A stretch of 10,135 nucleotides of DNA from an uncultured bacterium (GCA_927798255.1 CAKMMH010000050.1:1-10135), one strand, 5' to 3'; counted from the first letter of the stretch, positions 1 through 6,331 are shown. The notes: generated by a model not told the origin, from the sequence alone. Translations and numbers: made by a program.

Positions 1-605
1 CCATGCAATATCATGGTAGAATAGCAATTTTTAGTTTTTAAACGAACAGCACCTAATACTATCCCAAAACATAATCCTGTGATGACCTTCCATATCATCA
101 CATTCAACAAATCATCCTCTACTCTAAAAGCAATAGAACTAATATATCCCAAGTGCCATAGAGCAAAAAGGATTGTTGTGATAATGTAAGTTTTCCATTC
201 ACTTGTAAAAATTTGATTTAGCTCATTCCAAATATATCCACGAAAAATAAGTTCTTCAAAAATGGGTGTTACTATACTTGAATATACAAGTAATAAAATA
301 GGTTCTATTCCACCCTTATAATTTGATGGGCTTGCAATAAATAGCACAACTGAAATAATAGAAACACTTATATAAGATACTGTGAATTTATCTGGAAAAA
401 TAGAAAGATTTATTTCTGCTTTTCTTGATAATCTTAAAATGATACTTGTTAAAATAATCATAGAGACCATGCTCGCCATATAATCCGAAAAGTCTGTTCG
501 CGCAACAAAAAAGAATATAATACGCTTAATAACAAATAAGGATAAACTCAATAGTAATAAAACAAGGATCATAAATCCTATCGTTTTAATTTTGCATTTA
601 TTCAA
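1..605 (-). CDS. CPBP-family intramembrane protease (C-terminus cut by window edge)
   Basis: This gene encodes a polytopic membrane protein of the CPBP (Abi/Rce1-like) glutamic protease family, members of which often act in bacteriocin self-immunity or unknown peptide processing in Gram-positives. The visible 201 residues show a hydrophobic N-terminus (about 9-35) and further hydrophobic segments near 43-60 and 76-91. The family motifs follow: EExxxR (E117, E118, R122 in FEELIFRG) and FxxxH (F147 to H151 in FALWHLG). A further His (H201) at the window edge sits where the third motif is expected. The start is TTG at 605, chosen because GGAGGTG lies 6 nt upstream at 612-618 and no ATG fits. It lies downstream of the minus-strand genes but is separated by about 390 bp of noncoding DNA, so it probably has its own promoter. 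The family call is firm; the substrate is unknown. Confidence 0.88.
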   Translation of the reverse strand, partial: MNKCKIKTIGFMILVLLLLSLSLFVIKRIIFFFVARTDFSDYMASMVSMIILTSIILRLSRKAEINLSIFPDKFTVSYISVSIISVVLFIASPSNYKGGIEPILLLVYSSIVTPIFEELIFRGYIWNELNQIFTSEWKTYIITTILFALWHLGYISSIAFRVEDDLLNVMIWKVITGLCFGIVLGAVRLKTKNCYSTMILH

Positions 606-964
606 ATTTCACACCTCCATAACTTTTAATTTATCTATATGATATGAAAAGTGCCATTAACTTGCATTATATAACAATTACGAACTTAACTATATTATAT
701 ATTATTAATCACGAAGTTAGCTAACAGAGCCTAGATAAAAATACTTACGATATTATAAGTACCTATATGAAACACTAAATAGTTATAATATCAAAATAAA
801 TATATATGATATAAAAAACAAAACAAAAAAACAAGGAATCTTAATTTTCATGATTGAATATTGATAAGCTGAGATACAATGAGTCAACCTGACCATCAAG
901 AATGGACGTATACTATTACGTTTTGTCTCTCTTACATACCTTAATCATGCGTATTGTTTTTTTG
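606..964. other. Noncoding AT-rich gap upstream of the protease gene
   Basis: No convincing gene was found here. The gap must contain the promoter of the minus-strand protease gene. A TATAAT on the minus strand at 666-671 is a possible -10, but no good -35 precedes it. There is a 10-bp palindrome GTTAGCTAAC at 716-725 and a short inverted repeat TACTTA/TAAGTA at 742-747 and 756-761. A plus-strand 21-codon reading frame at 879-944 (MSQPDHQEWT...) has no clear ribosome binding site and a stop codon just upstream. It is listed only because a plus-strand terminator follows it. Confidence 0.5.
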
Positions 965-997
965 AGGCTACTGCGAATCTCTCGTAGTAGCCTTTTT
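965..997 (+). terminator. Intrinsic terminator reading on the plus strand
   Basis: A 12-bp stem (965-976 with 982-993, one G-U pair) with the 5-nt loop ATCTC is followed on the plus strand by a run of T ending at 997. On the minus strand the hairpin is followed by CTCAAAAAAAC, which is not a U tract. It therefore fits termination of plus-strand transcription, or at most a hairpin at the end of the minus-strand gene ending at 1000. Confidence 0.7.
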
Positions 998-999
998 TA

Positions 1000-1965
1000 T
1001 TATCTATTTCCATACTGAACAAATTTACCTGTACTTCTTGAAAACACAAAAAATTGAGTATCTGGAGATATAGTCTTGTATATCCTAAAAAAATAATTAC
1101 GAGGTCTTGTTGTTGATAATTTACAATCATAAAACCAGTCTCTATAGAAATCATAATAATAAATTCTATGAGTTTTTCTAAAGGCTCTAATAAAATCTCT
1201 AATAGATACTGATTCTAATGTTATAACTGCATAATTTATTTTTATATTACATTCTTTATTGCAATATTCCCTTACAAGCATCTCCAGAAAAAGTAAACCC
1301 TTATCATATTGCCTAACAATCTCGAACTCATTATTAGAAAAACAAAACAGGTCAGCAATTAGTTCATTGCCTTCCCTTCGAATATCCCCAAAAGTCAATT
1401 CATCAAGAATTTTCAATAAATCTATTTCATAGTCATCAAAATATTTGCATGATGATTCTGGAATTAGATACTGACGACACTGAGGAGGTATATCTCCTGA
1501 AACTCTTGTAAATTTAATTTTACTAAATTCTTCACCTTTTAATGCTTCACTAATTTTAGCATGAAGGTCCTTGTTCTTAAATTTAGACTTAATCACATTC
1601 AGCAAACCTTGATTTCTAGAATGAGTAAGAACTTTAGATTTATCATTGCTGGGCACAAGACTACGAGTTTTACAACCATATAACCTCAACAAAATATCAG
1701 TTGCAAAAACTATCTTAGCATTACCTTCTGGCATTTCCACTATAAGATCATTAGCATATACATTACCTCTGATCTCTCTGAACGCTCTTTCAATAGTTTT
1801 CTGAGATACATCTAATATAGATTTAATTAATCCATATTCAATCACCCTAGCCTCAACAATAACATCAAATATGTCTTGATATTTAGAAATTATTTCGAGC
1901 CTTTTAATAGTCTTCTCCTGTTGTTTATATTTCTTCTTATCATTATTGCCATTCTTCTCTTCCAT
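1000..1965 (-). CDS. Unrecognised protein with helix-turn-helix-like N-terminus, second gene of a pair
   Basis: Function is not recognised. The start is ATG at 1965 (321 aa), because AAGGGGG lies 8 nt upstream (1974-1980). An in-frame GTG at 1974 overlaps that ribosome binding site and is unlikely. After a lysine-rich leader (about 1-25), residues about 40-70 read like a helix-turn-helix (GLIKSILDVSQKTIERAFREI). The C-terminal half contains ELIADLFCF..FEIVRQYDKG, which loosely recalls the beta-strand and acidic core of the replication-relaxation/nuclease-like family, followed by an aromatic, basic tail. The upstream gene ends only 36 bp before this start, so the two are probably cotranscribed and may be distant relatives of each other. 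Plausible roles are DNA binding in plasmid maintenance or mobilisation. This is inference; only the existence of the gene is firm. Confidence 0.8.
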   Translation of the reverse strand: MEEKNGNNDKKKYKQQEKTIKRLEIISKYQDIFDVIVEARVIEYGLIKSILDVSQKTIERAFREIRGNVYANDLIVEMPEGNAKIVFATDILLRLYGCKTRSLVPSNDKSKVLTHSRNQGLLNVIKSKFKNKDLHAKISEALKGEEFSKIKFTRVSGDIPPQCRQYLIPESSCKYFDDYEIDLLKILDELTFGDIRREGNELIADLFCFSNNEFEIVRQYDKGLLFLEMLVREYCNKECNIKINYAVITLESVSIRDFIRAFRKTHRIYYYDFYRDWFYDCKLSTTRPRNYFFRIYKTISPDTQFFVFSRSTGKFVQYGNR

Positions 1966-2001
1966 GCAATTCACCCCCTTTTAAGCCTGTCGAGAAGGTT
2001 G

Positions 2002-2646
2002 CTATTTCACAACCTTATAATTTCCATCACTTATTTGAAGCACATGCTTAACGTAGTTATAATGTGCCTCTCGTCTTTCTTTTCTATAGTTACTAGTTTC
2101 AACTTCTACTGCAACAGATTCGCCCTTGGAATCAACATATAAGAAATCAACGACAGATATACTCATACCTTGTTTTTTTAATATATTTATATTTGCCTCA
2201 TGCTTAAATCTCTGCTCTGCCTCCCCCTGTATATCTTCTAGTGCTACAATGCCTATAGGCATTTCTTTAAGATCCTTCTTTGCATCAAATAATTCATCCC
2301 TACCAACTAATCTAAAAAGTTCCTGCTCGCACTTTAATAAGTGCTCATAGCCAAAATATTTTCCACAATGATGATTCAAGTCATGTTGTAACATTACTTC
2401 TTTACCTTTTTTATTTAAAGAGTAAACATATTTAGTAATAGATTTCCCGTTTTCAATAACATCCTCCTCATTCCGTTGTATACAATTCAGTTTTGAAAAT
2501 CTCTTTCGGATAGTGTCTTCTGAATAACCGAATCTCTCAGTCAGGGATTCATAAGAAATCCCTCCAAGTTTACTCATATACAAGAAGATCCTTAAGTCCT
2601 TCTTCGTTGGCTTCAGCTCTTTCTTTTCTTTCTTTGCGGCTGCCAC
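2002..2646 (-). CDS. Winged-helix protein with nuclease-fold-like C-terminus (replication-relaxation-like)
   Basis: The start is taken as GTG at 2646 (214 aa), because a perfect AGGAGGTG at 2653-2660 gives 9-nt spacing. The in-frame GTG at 2655 lies inside that ribosome binding site. The lysine-rich N-terminus leads into a winged-helix-like domain (residues about 15-85; recognition segment GYSEDTIRKRFSKL). The C-terminus contains VVDFLYVDSKGESVAVEVET, with an Asp at about 167 and an EVE at about 181-183. This pattern resembles the PD-(D/E)XK-like core of replication-relaxation (PF13814-type) plasmid proteins, though the usual Lys of an active nuclease is replaced by Glu. It is the first gene of a two-gene operon, headed by a 35-bp inverted repeat and preceded by a block of hairpins. 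Family placement is tentative. It could be a DNA-binding accessory protein rather than an enzyme. Confidence 0.78.
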   Translation of the reverse strand: MAAAKKEKKELKPTKKDLRIFLYMSKLGGISYESLTERFGYSEDTIRKRFSKLNCIQRNEEDVIENGKSITKYVYSLNKKGKEVMLQHDLNHHCGKYFGYEHLLKCEQELFRLVGRDELFDAKKDLKEMPIGIVALEDIQGEAEQRFKHEANINILKKQGMSISVVDFLYVDSKGESVAVEVETSNYRKERREAHYNYVKHVLQISDGNYKVVK

Positions 2647-2661
2647 ATGTATCACCTCCTT

Positions 2662-2696
2662 AAATTCAAAATTCTATCTTATAGAATTTTGAATTT
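2662..2696. promoter_or_regulatory. Perfect 16-bp inverted repeat at the operon leader
   Basis: Two perfect 16-bp arms (2662-2677 and 2681-2696) flank CTT and end 1-2 nt from the ribosome binding site of the winged-helix gene. A palindrome of this kind fits an operator for autoregulation by the encoded winged-helix protein. Alternatively, it forms a leader-mRNA hairpin next to the AGGAGG. No T run follows on the minus strand, so it is not a typical terminator. Confidence 0.7.
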
Positions 2697-2830
2697 TATT
2701 TTTAATACAACCTATAATTCAGAAACCATATCTTTTCCAGAATCAATACTAATCAACTGTTACAATAGATACTAGACAAATTTATATTGATTCCCTAAAA
2801 GAGTAATTTCTTTTTTTTCTTTTTTGCTAA

Positions 2831-2873
2831 GCTTTTTGGAACTTTTTCTTTAAAAAGAAAAAACCAAAAAAGC
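2831..2873. repeat. Imperfect A/T-rich hairpin (hairpin 1 of the cluster)
   Basis: GCTTTTTGG at 2831-2839 pairs with CCAAAAAAGC at 2864-2873, with one bulge. An inner TTTTTCTTT at 2843-2851 pairs with AAAAAGAAAAA starting at 2852. It lies in a poly-purine/poly-pyrimidine stretch and is less perfect than the four hairpins that follow. Confidence 0.55.
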
Positions 2874-2927
2874 GAAAGTAGTAATTACAAAATTTATTTA
2901 ATACAAACAAATAAGGATAGATGGTGT

Positions 2928-2964
2928 TTTTTTTATTGGAGTGGTTTTTGCTCCAATAAAAAAA
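2928..2964. repeat. 14-bp hairpin (hairpin 2)
   Basis: The arms at 2928-2941 and 2951-2964 are perfectly complementary (seven T then ATTGGAG, and CTCCAAT then seven A), with a 9-nt loop. The T and A tracts are inside the stem rather than after it, unlike a normal intrinsic terminator. Confidence 0.75.
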
Positions 2965-2989
2965 TTCCATTATCCGTAGAACAAGCCGT

Positions 2990-3118
2990 CGGCGGACCGA
3001 CTGACAGACAATTACCCACTTTTTCGTTTATTTTACCAAGTAATGATAATCCCAATAGGATTATTATTACTTGGTAAAATAGAAAAATGGTGTAAATTGT
3101 AGGAAGGAGGGTCCGCCG
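2990..3118. repeat. 129-nt hierarchical hairpin with GC-rich clamp (hairpin 3)
   Basis: Five nested stems share one axis: CGGCGGACC/GGTCCGCCG (2990-2998 with 3110-3118), ACAATT/AATTGT (3008-3013 with 3095-3100), CCA/TGG (3016-3018 with 3088-3090), TTTTT/AAAAA (3020-3024 with 3083-3087), and a 23-bp apical stem (3030-3052 with 3058-3080) with the 5-nt loop CAATA. The apical stem has a single non-Watson-Crick position. It would be a G-U pair in a plus-strand RNA and a C-A mismatch in a minus-strand RNA. The GC-rich clamp stands out in otherwise very AT-rich DNA. Confidence 0.8.
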
Positions 3119-3158
3119 CAATTTTTGTTGTAGAACGCAGTGATTACAACAAAAATTG
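3119..3158. repeat. 14-bp perfect hairpin (hairpin 4)
   Basis: The arms CAATTTTTGTTGTA (3119-3132) and its exact complement (3145-3158) flank a 12-nt loop. It begins at the very next base after the clamp stem of hairpin 3, so the two helices could stack coaxially. Confidence 0.8.
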
Positions 3159-3166
3159 AAAAAAAT

Positions 3167-3192
3167 ATGGTTTTCTATTTGGTGAAAACCAT
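3167..3192. repeat. 9-bp perfect hairpin (hairpin 5)
   Basis: ATGGTTTTC (3167-3175) pairs with GAAAACCAT (3184-3192) across an 8-nt loop. The outer ACCATC (3188-3193) can instead pair with GATGGT at 2920-2925, which would close hairpins 2-4 into one multibranched structure. Confidence 0.65.
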
Positions 3193-3202
3193 CCGACATA
3201 AT

Positions 3203-3232
3203 TATATATAGATTACAGATAATTTATAACAA
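3203..3232 (-). promoter_or_regulatory. Possible minus-strand promoter ahead of the hairpin block
   Basis: TTGTTA (3227-3232) and TATATA (3203-3208) are 18 bp apart on the minus strand; a TATAAT at 3201-3206 is an alternative -10. It lies after the terminator of the upstream operon and directly before hairpin 5. It could drive the structured RNA and/or the two genes below 2646. The region is very AT-rich, so chance matches are likely. Confidence 0.35.
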
Positions 3233-3260
3233 AAATAGGATTCATAGTGTTTTATTGCAT

Positions 3261-3288
3261 AAAAAAAAGCACCCCTTTGGGTGCTTTT
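3261..3288 (-). terminator. Terminator of the coiled-coil operon
   Basis: GCACCC/GGGTGC (3269-3274 with 3279-3284) has the loop CTTT and is followed on the minus strand by eight T. It lies 40 bp past the stop codon of the zinc-ribbon gene, ending that operon. The four T on the plus side make it weakly bidirectional. Confidence 0.9.
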
Positions 3289-3327
3289 AGTACTTATCCC
3301 ATTTATCGATACAAGAAACATTACCAA

Positions 3328-3864
3328 CTAGAAAGGGATATCATCATCTTCTATATCATGATATTCAATATCAGGTTCATATTTAAGTCTTAATTCTTCA
3401 ACTTTTGATGACAACGTATCAATACGTTGATTATGATAATCAAATAAATTATGATGACAAGCTAATTCTCTAACCATATCTCTGCTGTTAAATAAGCAAA
3501 GTAACGTATCGAAATCAATATTATTTTTATTGCAAGCCGCTTCAATTACAGATAGTTCTATTGCAAAATCAGGTTCATCGTTATTGCAATACCAGTTTAA
3601 TGCCGCCTCAATGATAAAACTTTTTAACTCTGCCTTATCATTTTCATCTACAATATAGCAAAAATCATCCTCTGTAAAAGAGTTGAAGTAATACGACTCT
3701 ATCATATTACAGTTTTCGCAATAGTAATCATGACGACAACTACCTGTAACAACCTCTGTAAGAACAGTCTCTCCAAAATATTCTTCATCCTCACGAATAC
3801 TATATGATCTATTATCGTACCCATAAATTAATTTCATTTCTTTTTCACATATATTGCAACTCAT
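3328..3864 (-). CDS. Zinc-ribbon-like protein ending in an SSB-type DDDIPF tail
   Basis: This 178-residue protein matches no family I recognise. The N-terminus has paired cysteines C3-x2-C6 and C49-x2-C52, plus C43 and H45, as in a zinc ribbon. The middle (about 75-150) looks alpha-helical and acidic. The extreme C-terminus reads EYHDIEDDDIPF, matching the acidic tip of bacterial single-stranded-DNA-binding proteins (E. coli SSB ends in DDDIPF), which docks partners such as RecO, PriA, RecQ and RecG. No OB-fold pattern is visible, so it is not an SSB itself. ATG at 3864 has AGGAGG 8 nt upstream (3873-3878). It is the second gene of an operon, 47 bp after the coiled-coil gene. Inference: it mimics the SSB tail to recruit or block host replication and repair proteins at the plasmid. 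The tail is seen directly; the role is not proven. Confidence 0.85.
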   Translation of the reverse strand: MSCNICEKEMKLIYGYDNRSYSIREDEEYFGETVLTEVVTGSCRHDYYCENCNMIESYYFNSFTEDDFCYIVDENDKAELKSFIIEAALNWYCNNDEPDFAIELSVIEAACNKNNIDFDTLLCLFNSRDMVRELACHHNLFDYHNQRIDTLSSKVEELRLKYEPDIEYHDIEDDDIPF

Positions 3865-3911
3865 ATATTATACCTCCTAAAATGTCATATATAAAATGTT
3901 AACCGTGAACA

Positions 3912-5240
3912 TTATTTCTTGCTATTACTTTCTTTACCAGTAGCTTTAGTAGATTTATTCCCATTAGCCTTACCTAGCTTATCTTTTAGATCATTCAATT
4001 GTAATTCTAATTGTACTATTTTATTCTCTTTTTCGTGTCTTAATTTTATTTCTCCATCCAATTTGTTATTTAGTTCTTTTATATCTTTTAAATAATTTTT
4101 AATATTTTGGTTATGTGATTCTATTAACTCATCCTTGCCTTTAACTTCAACTTCTAAAGCTTTCTTTTCTAAAGTTAATAAACTTATTTGAGACTCCATA
4201 TTTTTCTTTTCAGAAGAACTGTCGTTAACAGAAGTTTTCAAAGTTCTATTTTCTTCACTTAATAATTTATTTAGTGATTCTAGTGAGCTTTTTTCAGATT
4301 GCAAGGTATTTATTGAAACATTAAGATCTAAAATCTTGCCATTCAATTCACGCTCAACAGAAAGGCTTGTCTGATTAATCTTATTAACCTCTTCAACATG
4401 TTCAGTTCTAGCTAATTTCATTTCTTCTCTCAAGTTGCTTTCAGTTAAAGCAGCCTGTTCTAGCTTAATAGTTAAAGTTTCTTTTTCTTTTTCTAATTCT
4501 TTAATAGAACTTAAATATTTATCTATCTTTTTATTAAACTCACTCTTTGCAGTTTCAAGAGTTTTATTAAAATCTTTATTTGCTTTCATAAGTTCTCTTG
4601 ACTCAGCCGTGAGTTCATTAATAGTTTCTTTTTGTTCAATTATAGTAGCTTTATTTTTTTCATTTGAAAGATTTAATCTCTCAACATCCTTAACAAGTTT
4701 TTCATTTTCTCCAGTAAGTCTGTCGAGTTGTGATTCCATTATTTCATTATTTGCAAGTTCAATTGTAATTTCGTCAATCTTAGAAGCCATTGGATCTAAA
4801 AACCTAGCTTTATATCTAGCCTCCTCTGACATAATCCCTTTAGAGATAGCAGCAACTTGGCTCTTAATAGATTCTAAGCTATTTTCTATTACAGTAATAT
4901 TATCACTAAAAGCTACAGCTACACCTGATTTCAGTGCTTCTTCTTTCATTGATAAAAGTTCCTTTATCTTCTCATGATTCGAACCATTTAGTAGAGTATA
5001 AAGAATTTTAGCTCCACGGCTCGTCTTACTTGCTATCTGATACGCCTTGTTGTCATCGCTTAGCATCTTATCATCATTCATTAAAGCAGTTATTAAATCT
5101 GGACTAACATCATCAACAGAAACTTTCTCTAATAACTTTACATCTAGCAATGCATCTAAATCTATATTATTTATATTCGTATTATTTAAGTATTCTATAA
5201 GTTCATTTAATTCAAGTTCTTTTAAATTATTCTCGCTCAT
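3912..5240 (-). CDS. Long coiled-coil protein, possible partition or scaffold protein
   Basis: The start is ATG at 5240 (442 aa), because AGGAGG lies 9 nt upstream (5250-5255); the in-frame GTG at 5249 overlaps that site. Residues about 1-135 form a mixed helical N-terminal region without a clear motif. From about 150 to 425 the sequence is an almost unbroken heptad-rich coiled coil dominated by E, K, L, N and S. The C-terminus is a short Lys/Ser-rich tail (KATGKESNSKK). There is no ATPase motif, membrane segment or signal peptide. The gene follows a strong extended -10 promoter and an ATATCC-site array, and precedes the SSB-tail gene. Single-protein partition systems such as pSK1 Par combine a coiled-coil protein with upstream repeats, a layout this resembles. 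However, no helix-turn-helix is obvious here, so that role is inference. A structural or tethering role is equally possible. Confidence 0.85.
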   Translation of the reverse strand: MSENNLKELELNELIEYLNNTNINNIDLDALLDVKLLEKVSVDDVSPDLITALMNDDKMLSDDNKAYQIASKTSRGAKILYTLLNGSNHEKIKELLSMKEEALKSGVAVAFSDNITVIENSLESIKSQVAAISKGIMSEEARYKARFLDPMASKIDEITIELANNEIMESQLDRLTGENEKLVKDVERLNLSNEKNKATIIEQKETINELTAESRELMKANKDFNKTLETAKSEFNKKIDKYLSSIKELEKEKETLTIKLEQAALTESNLREEMKLARTEHVEEVNKINQTSLSVERELNGKILDLNVSINTLQSEKSSLESLNKLLSEENRTLKTSVNDSSSEKKNMESQISLLTLEKKALEVEVKGKDELIESHNQNIKNYLKDIKELNNKLDGEIKLRHEKENKIVQLELQLNDLKDKLGKANGNKSTKATGKESNSKK

Positions 5241-5291
5241 TTCGAGCACCTCCTAATTTATTTAAAAAATATATATGTAATTCATATATAT

Positions 5292-5319
5292 ATTATACCA
5301 CAACTATATCTTTATGCAA
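5292..5319 (-). promoter_or_regulatory. Extended -10 promoter of the coiled-coil operon
   Basis: On the minus strand TTGCAT (5314-5319) is 16 bp from a perfect TATAAT (5292-5297). The -10 is preceded by TGG, giving an extended -10. It is about 50 bp upstream of the coiled-coil start, and the site array begins 13 bp upstream of the -35. Confidence 0.8.
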
Positions 5320-5332
5320 CTTTTCTTATTTA

Positions 5333-5464
5333 GGATATCCCTCTATATCCGTTGAAATTTCAACGGATATCCAATATTTAAATCAGAAAGCAATATATAT
5401 CCACAACATATCAAATCAATCGCTAGATATCCAAGGATATTTATTGAAATTCCAACGGATATCC
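5333..5464. repeat. GGATAT/ATATCC site array (operator or centromere candidate)
   Basis: Ten occurrences of the hexamer ATATCC or its complement fall within 132 bp, including three GGATATCC octamers (5333-5340, 5365-5372, 5457-5464). A perfect 26-bp palindrome lies at 5345-5370, centred on GAAATTTC. A second, degenerate copy is at 5435-5464. The segments 5352-5377 and 5444-5469 match at 25 of 26 positions. ATATCC starts at 5335, 5345, 5367, 5397, 5427 and 5459, giving spacings of 10, 22, 30, 30 and 32 bp, close to whole helical turns. Such phasing fits cooperative binding on one face of the DNA. Confidence 0.8.
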
Positions 5465-5503
5465 AATATAAACACAACAATAAATAGGGTATCAAAAGTA
5501 AAA

Positions 5504-5531
5504 ACAAAAAAACCACCTAAATAGGTGGTTT
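5504..5531 (-). terminator. Terminator of the DUF3102-like gene
   Basis: AAACCACCTA/TAGGTGGTTT (5510-5519 with 5522-5531) is followed on the minus strand by a run of seven T. It lies about 63 bp after the DUF3102-like stop codon and isolates that gene from the coiled-coil operon. Confidence 0.88.
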
Positions 5532-5594
5532 AATATTAAATATTAACGTTAGAATTTAATTAATTTCTGTATTTTGATATTCAGAAAATACATT

Positions 5595-6305
5595 TTAGTA
5601 ATCATTATAATAATCACTATTTGAATATTCTTCATTTATAGGTTCATCATCTAAATCATAATTTATTGTATTATCTATATTTGTAGTTATATTGGAAGAG
5701 GTTATTAAAAGATTAAGTTCTTCTAATTTAGCAAATATACGTTTATTGTTTTCTATATTTTCAAGTAACTCAGTGTCGTCTATACTATCTTTAAATGCTA
5801 TAAATGAAGATATTTTATCAGATAAACTTCTTTTGAAAGTATCAATATTTTTAATGAATGACTTAGCCTTTGCAATGCTATAATTATTAGATTTTTTATT
5901 AGTAGTATCTGTGGCTTGTTTAGATAATTTAAAGTTTCTTATTTCAGCTTCGGTTTCATCGCAACTCATATTATTAATATCAAACCTTGATAAAAAATCT
6001 TTTCTATCATCATCGCTTAAACATGATAAAGCATAAGATTTCCTCACTTTATATTTTACAGCTGTTTCTTCATCAAGTGTTGCTGCAATTTTCATATACT
6101 TGTTAGCTAAGTTGTGACTAAAATCTAATTCATTTTTAATCCAATCAGAAAAGCTGGAATGCTCCATTAGGGATTTAATGGTGTTTAATGTATCTCCTAG
6201 TGCATAAAAATTTTTATTACTTTTATCTATAAGATCAACAGCATTTTTCTTTAGGCTATCAATAGTAGCTTCCTTAATTGATATTATTTCTTTTTTACAA
6301 TTCAT
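5595..6305 (-). CDS. DUF3102-like plasmid protein
   Basis: Residues about 31-78 (ALGDTLNTIKSLMEH..FSDWIKNELDFSHNLANKYMKIA) resemble the DUF3102 family, a helical domain common on plasmids and phages of Bacillota, where a conserved W follows a helix and a helix-turn-helix-like segment comes next. The central region (about 85-130) is helical and polar. Residues about 145-205 are probably coiled coil, and the tail is acidic and Tyr/Asn-rich (SNSDYYNDY). The full length is 236 aa, starting at ATG 6305 with GGGGAGG 7 nt upstream (6313-6319). It is a single-gene unit with its own terminator, between the probable origin and the ATATCC array. Inference: a DNA-binding maintenance or copy-control protein. 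The family match is by eye and moderate. Confidence 0.72.
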   Translation of the reverse strand: MNCKKEIISIKEATIDSLKKNAVDLIDKSNKNFYALGDTLNTIKSLMEHSSFSDWIKNELDFSHNLANKYMKIAATLDEETAVKYKVRKSYALSCLSDDDRKDFLSRFDINNMSCDETEAEIRNFKLSKQATDTTNKKSNNYSIAKAKSFIKNIDTFKRSLSDKISSFIAFKDSIDDTELLENIENNKRIFAKLEELNLLITSSNITTNIDNTINYDLDDEPINEEYSNSDYYNDY

Positions 6306-6331
6306 AATATTACCTCCCCTATAATGTAATT

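Larger units (their letters stand above)
2920..3200. ncRNA. Candidate structured RNA or single-strand DNA element
   Basis: About 280 nt contain four consecutive strong hairpins separated by short linkers. An alternative closing stem (2920-2925 with 3188-3193) could enclose three of them. No credible protein is encoded: an 88-codon minus-strand frame here simply runs through the hairpin arms. A possible minus-strand promoter lies just upstream, at 3203-3232. The strand is uncertain, because the apical wobble of hairpin 3 favours the plus strand while the promoter favours the minus. Alternatives are a single-strand replication origin, an origin of transfer, or a protein-binding centromere. No known RNA family was recognised. 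Confidence 0.4.

Noticed and set aside
945..1154. A 69-codon minus-strand reading frame overlapping the end of the gene at 1000-1965.
   Set aside because: It lies in another frame of a longer gene, passes through the terminator hairpin and has no ribosome binding site.
2928..2964. Hairpin 2 as an ordinary intrinsic terminator.
   Set aside because: The T and A runs form part of the stem itself and no U tract follows on either strand, and no gene ends nearby.
2933..3199. An 88-codon minus-strand reading frame across the hairpin block.
   Set aside because: It runs through the arms of hairpins 2-5, has no ribosome binding site, and its composition reflects the repeats rather than a protein.
3895..3913. 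A 6-bp inverted repeat AATGTT/AACATT between the coiled-coil and zinc-ribbon genes.
   Set aside because: Too short and AT-rich to stand out, and no T run follows; the genes look cotranscribed.
4435..4977. A 180-codon plus-strand Ser/Leu-rich reading frame.
   Set aside because: It is the complement of the coiled-coil gene's Glu/Lys/Leu heptads, which has a proper promoter, start and terminator.
5397..5405. ATATCCACA as a DnaA box.
   Set aside because: One mismatch to TTATCCACA, alone, and overlapping an ATATCC array site, so chance is more likely.
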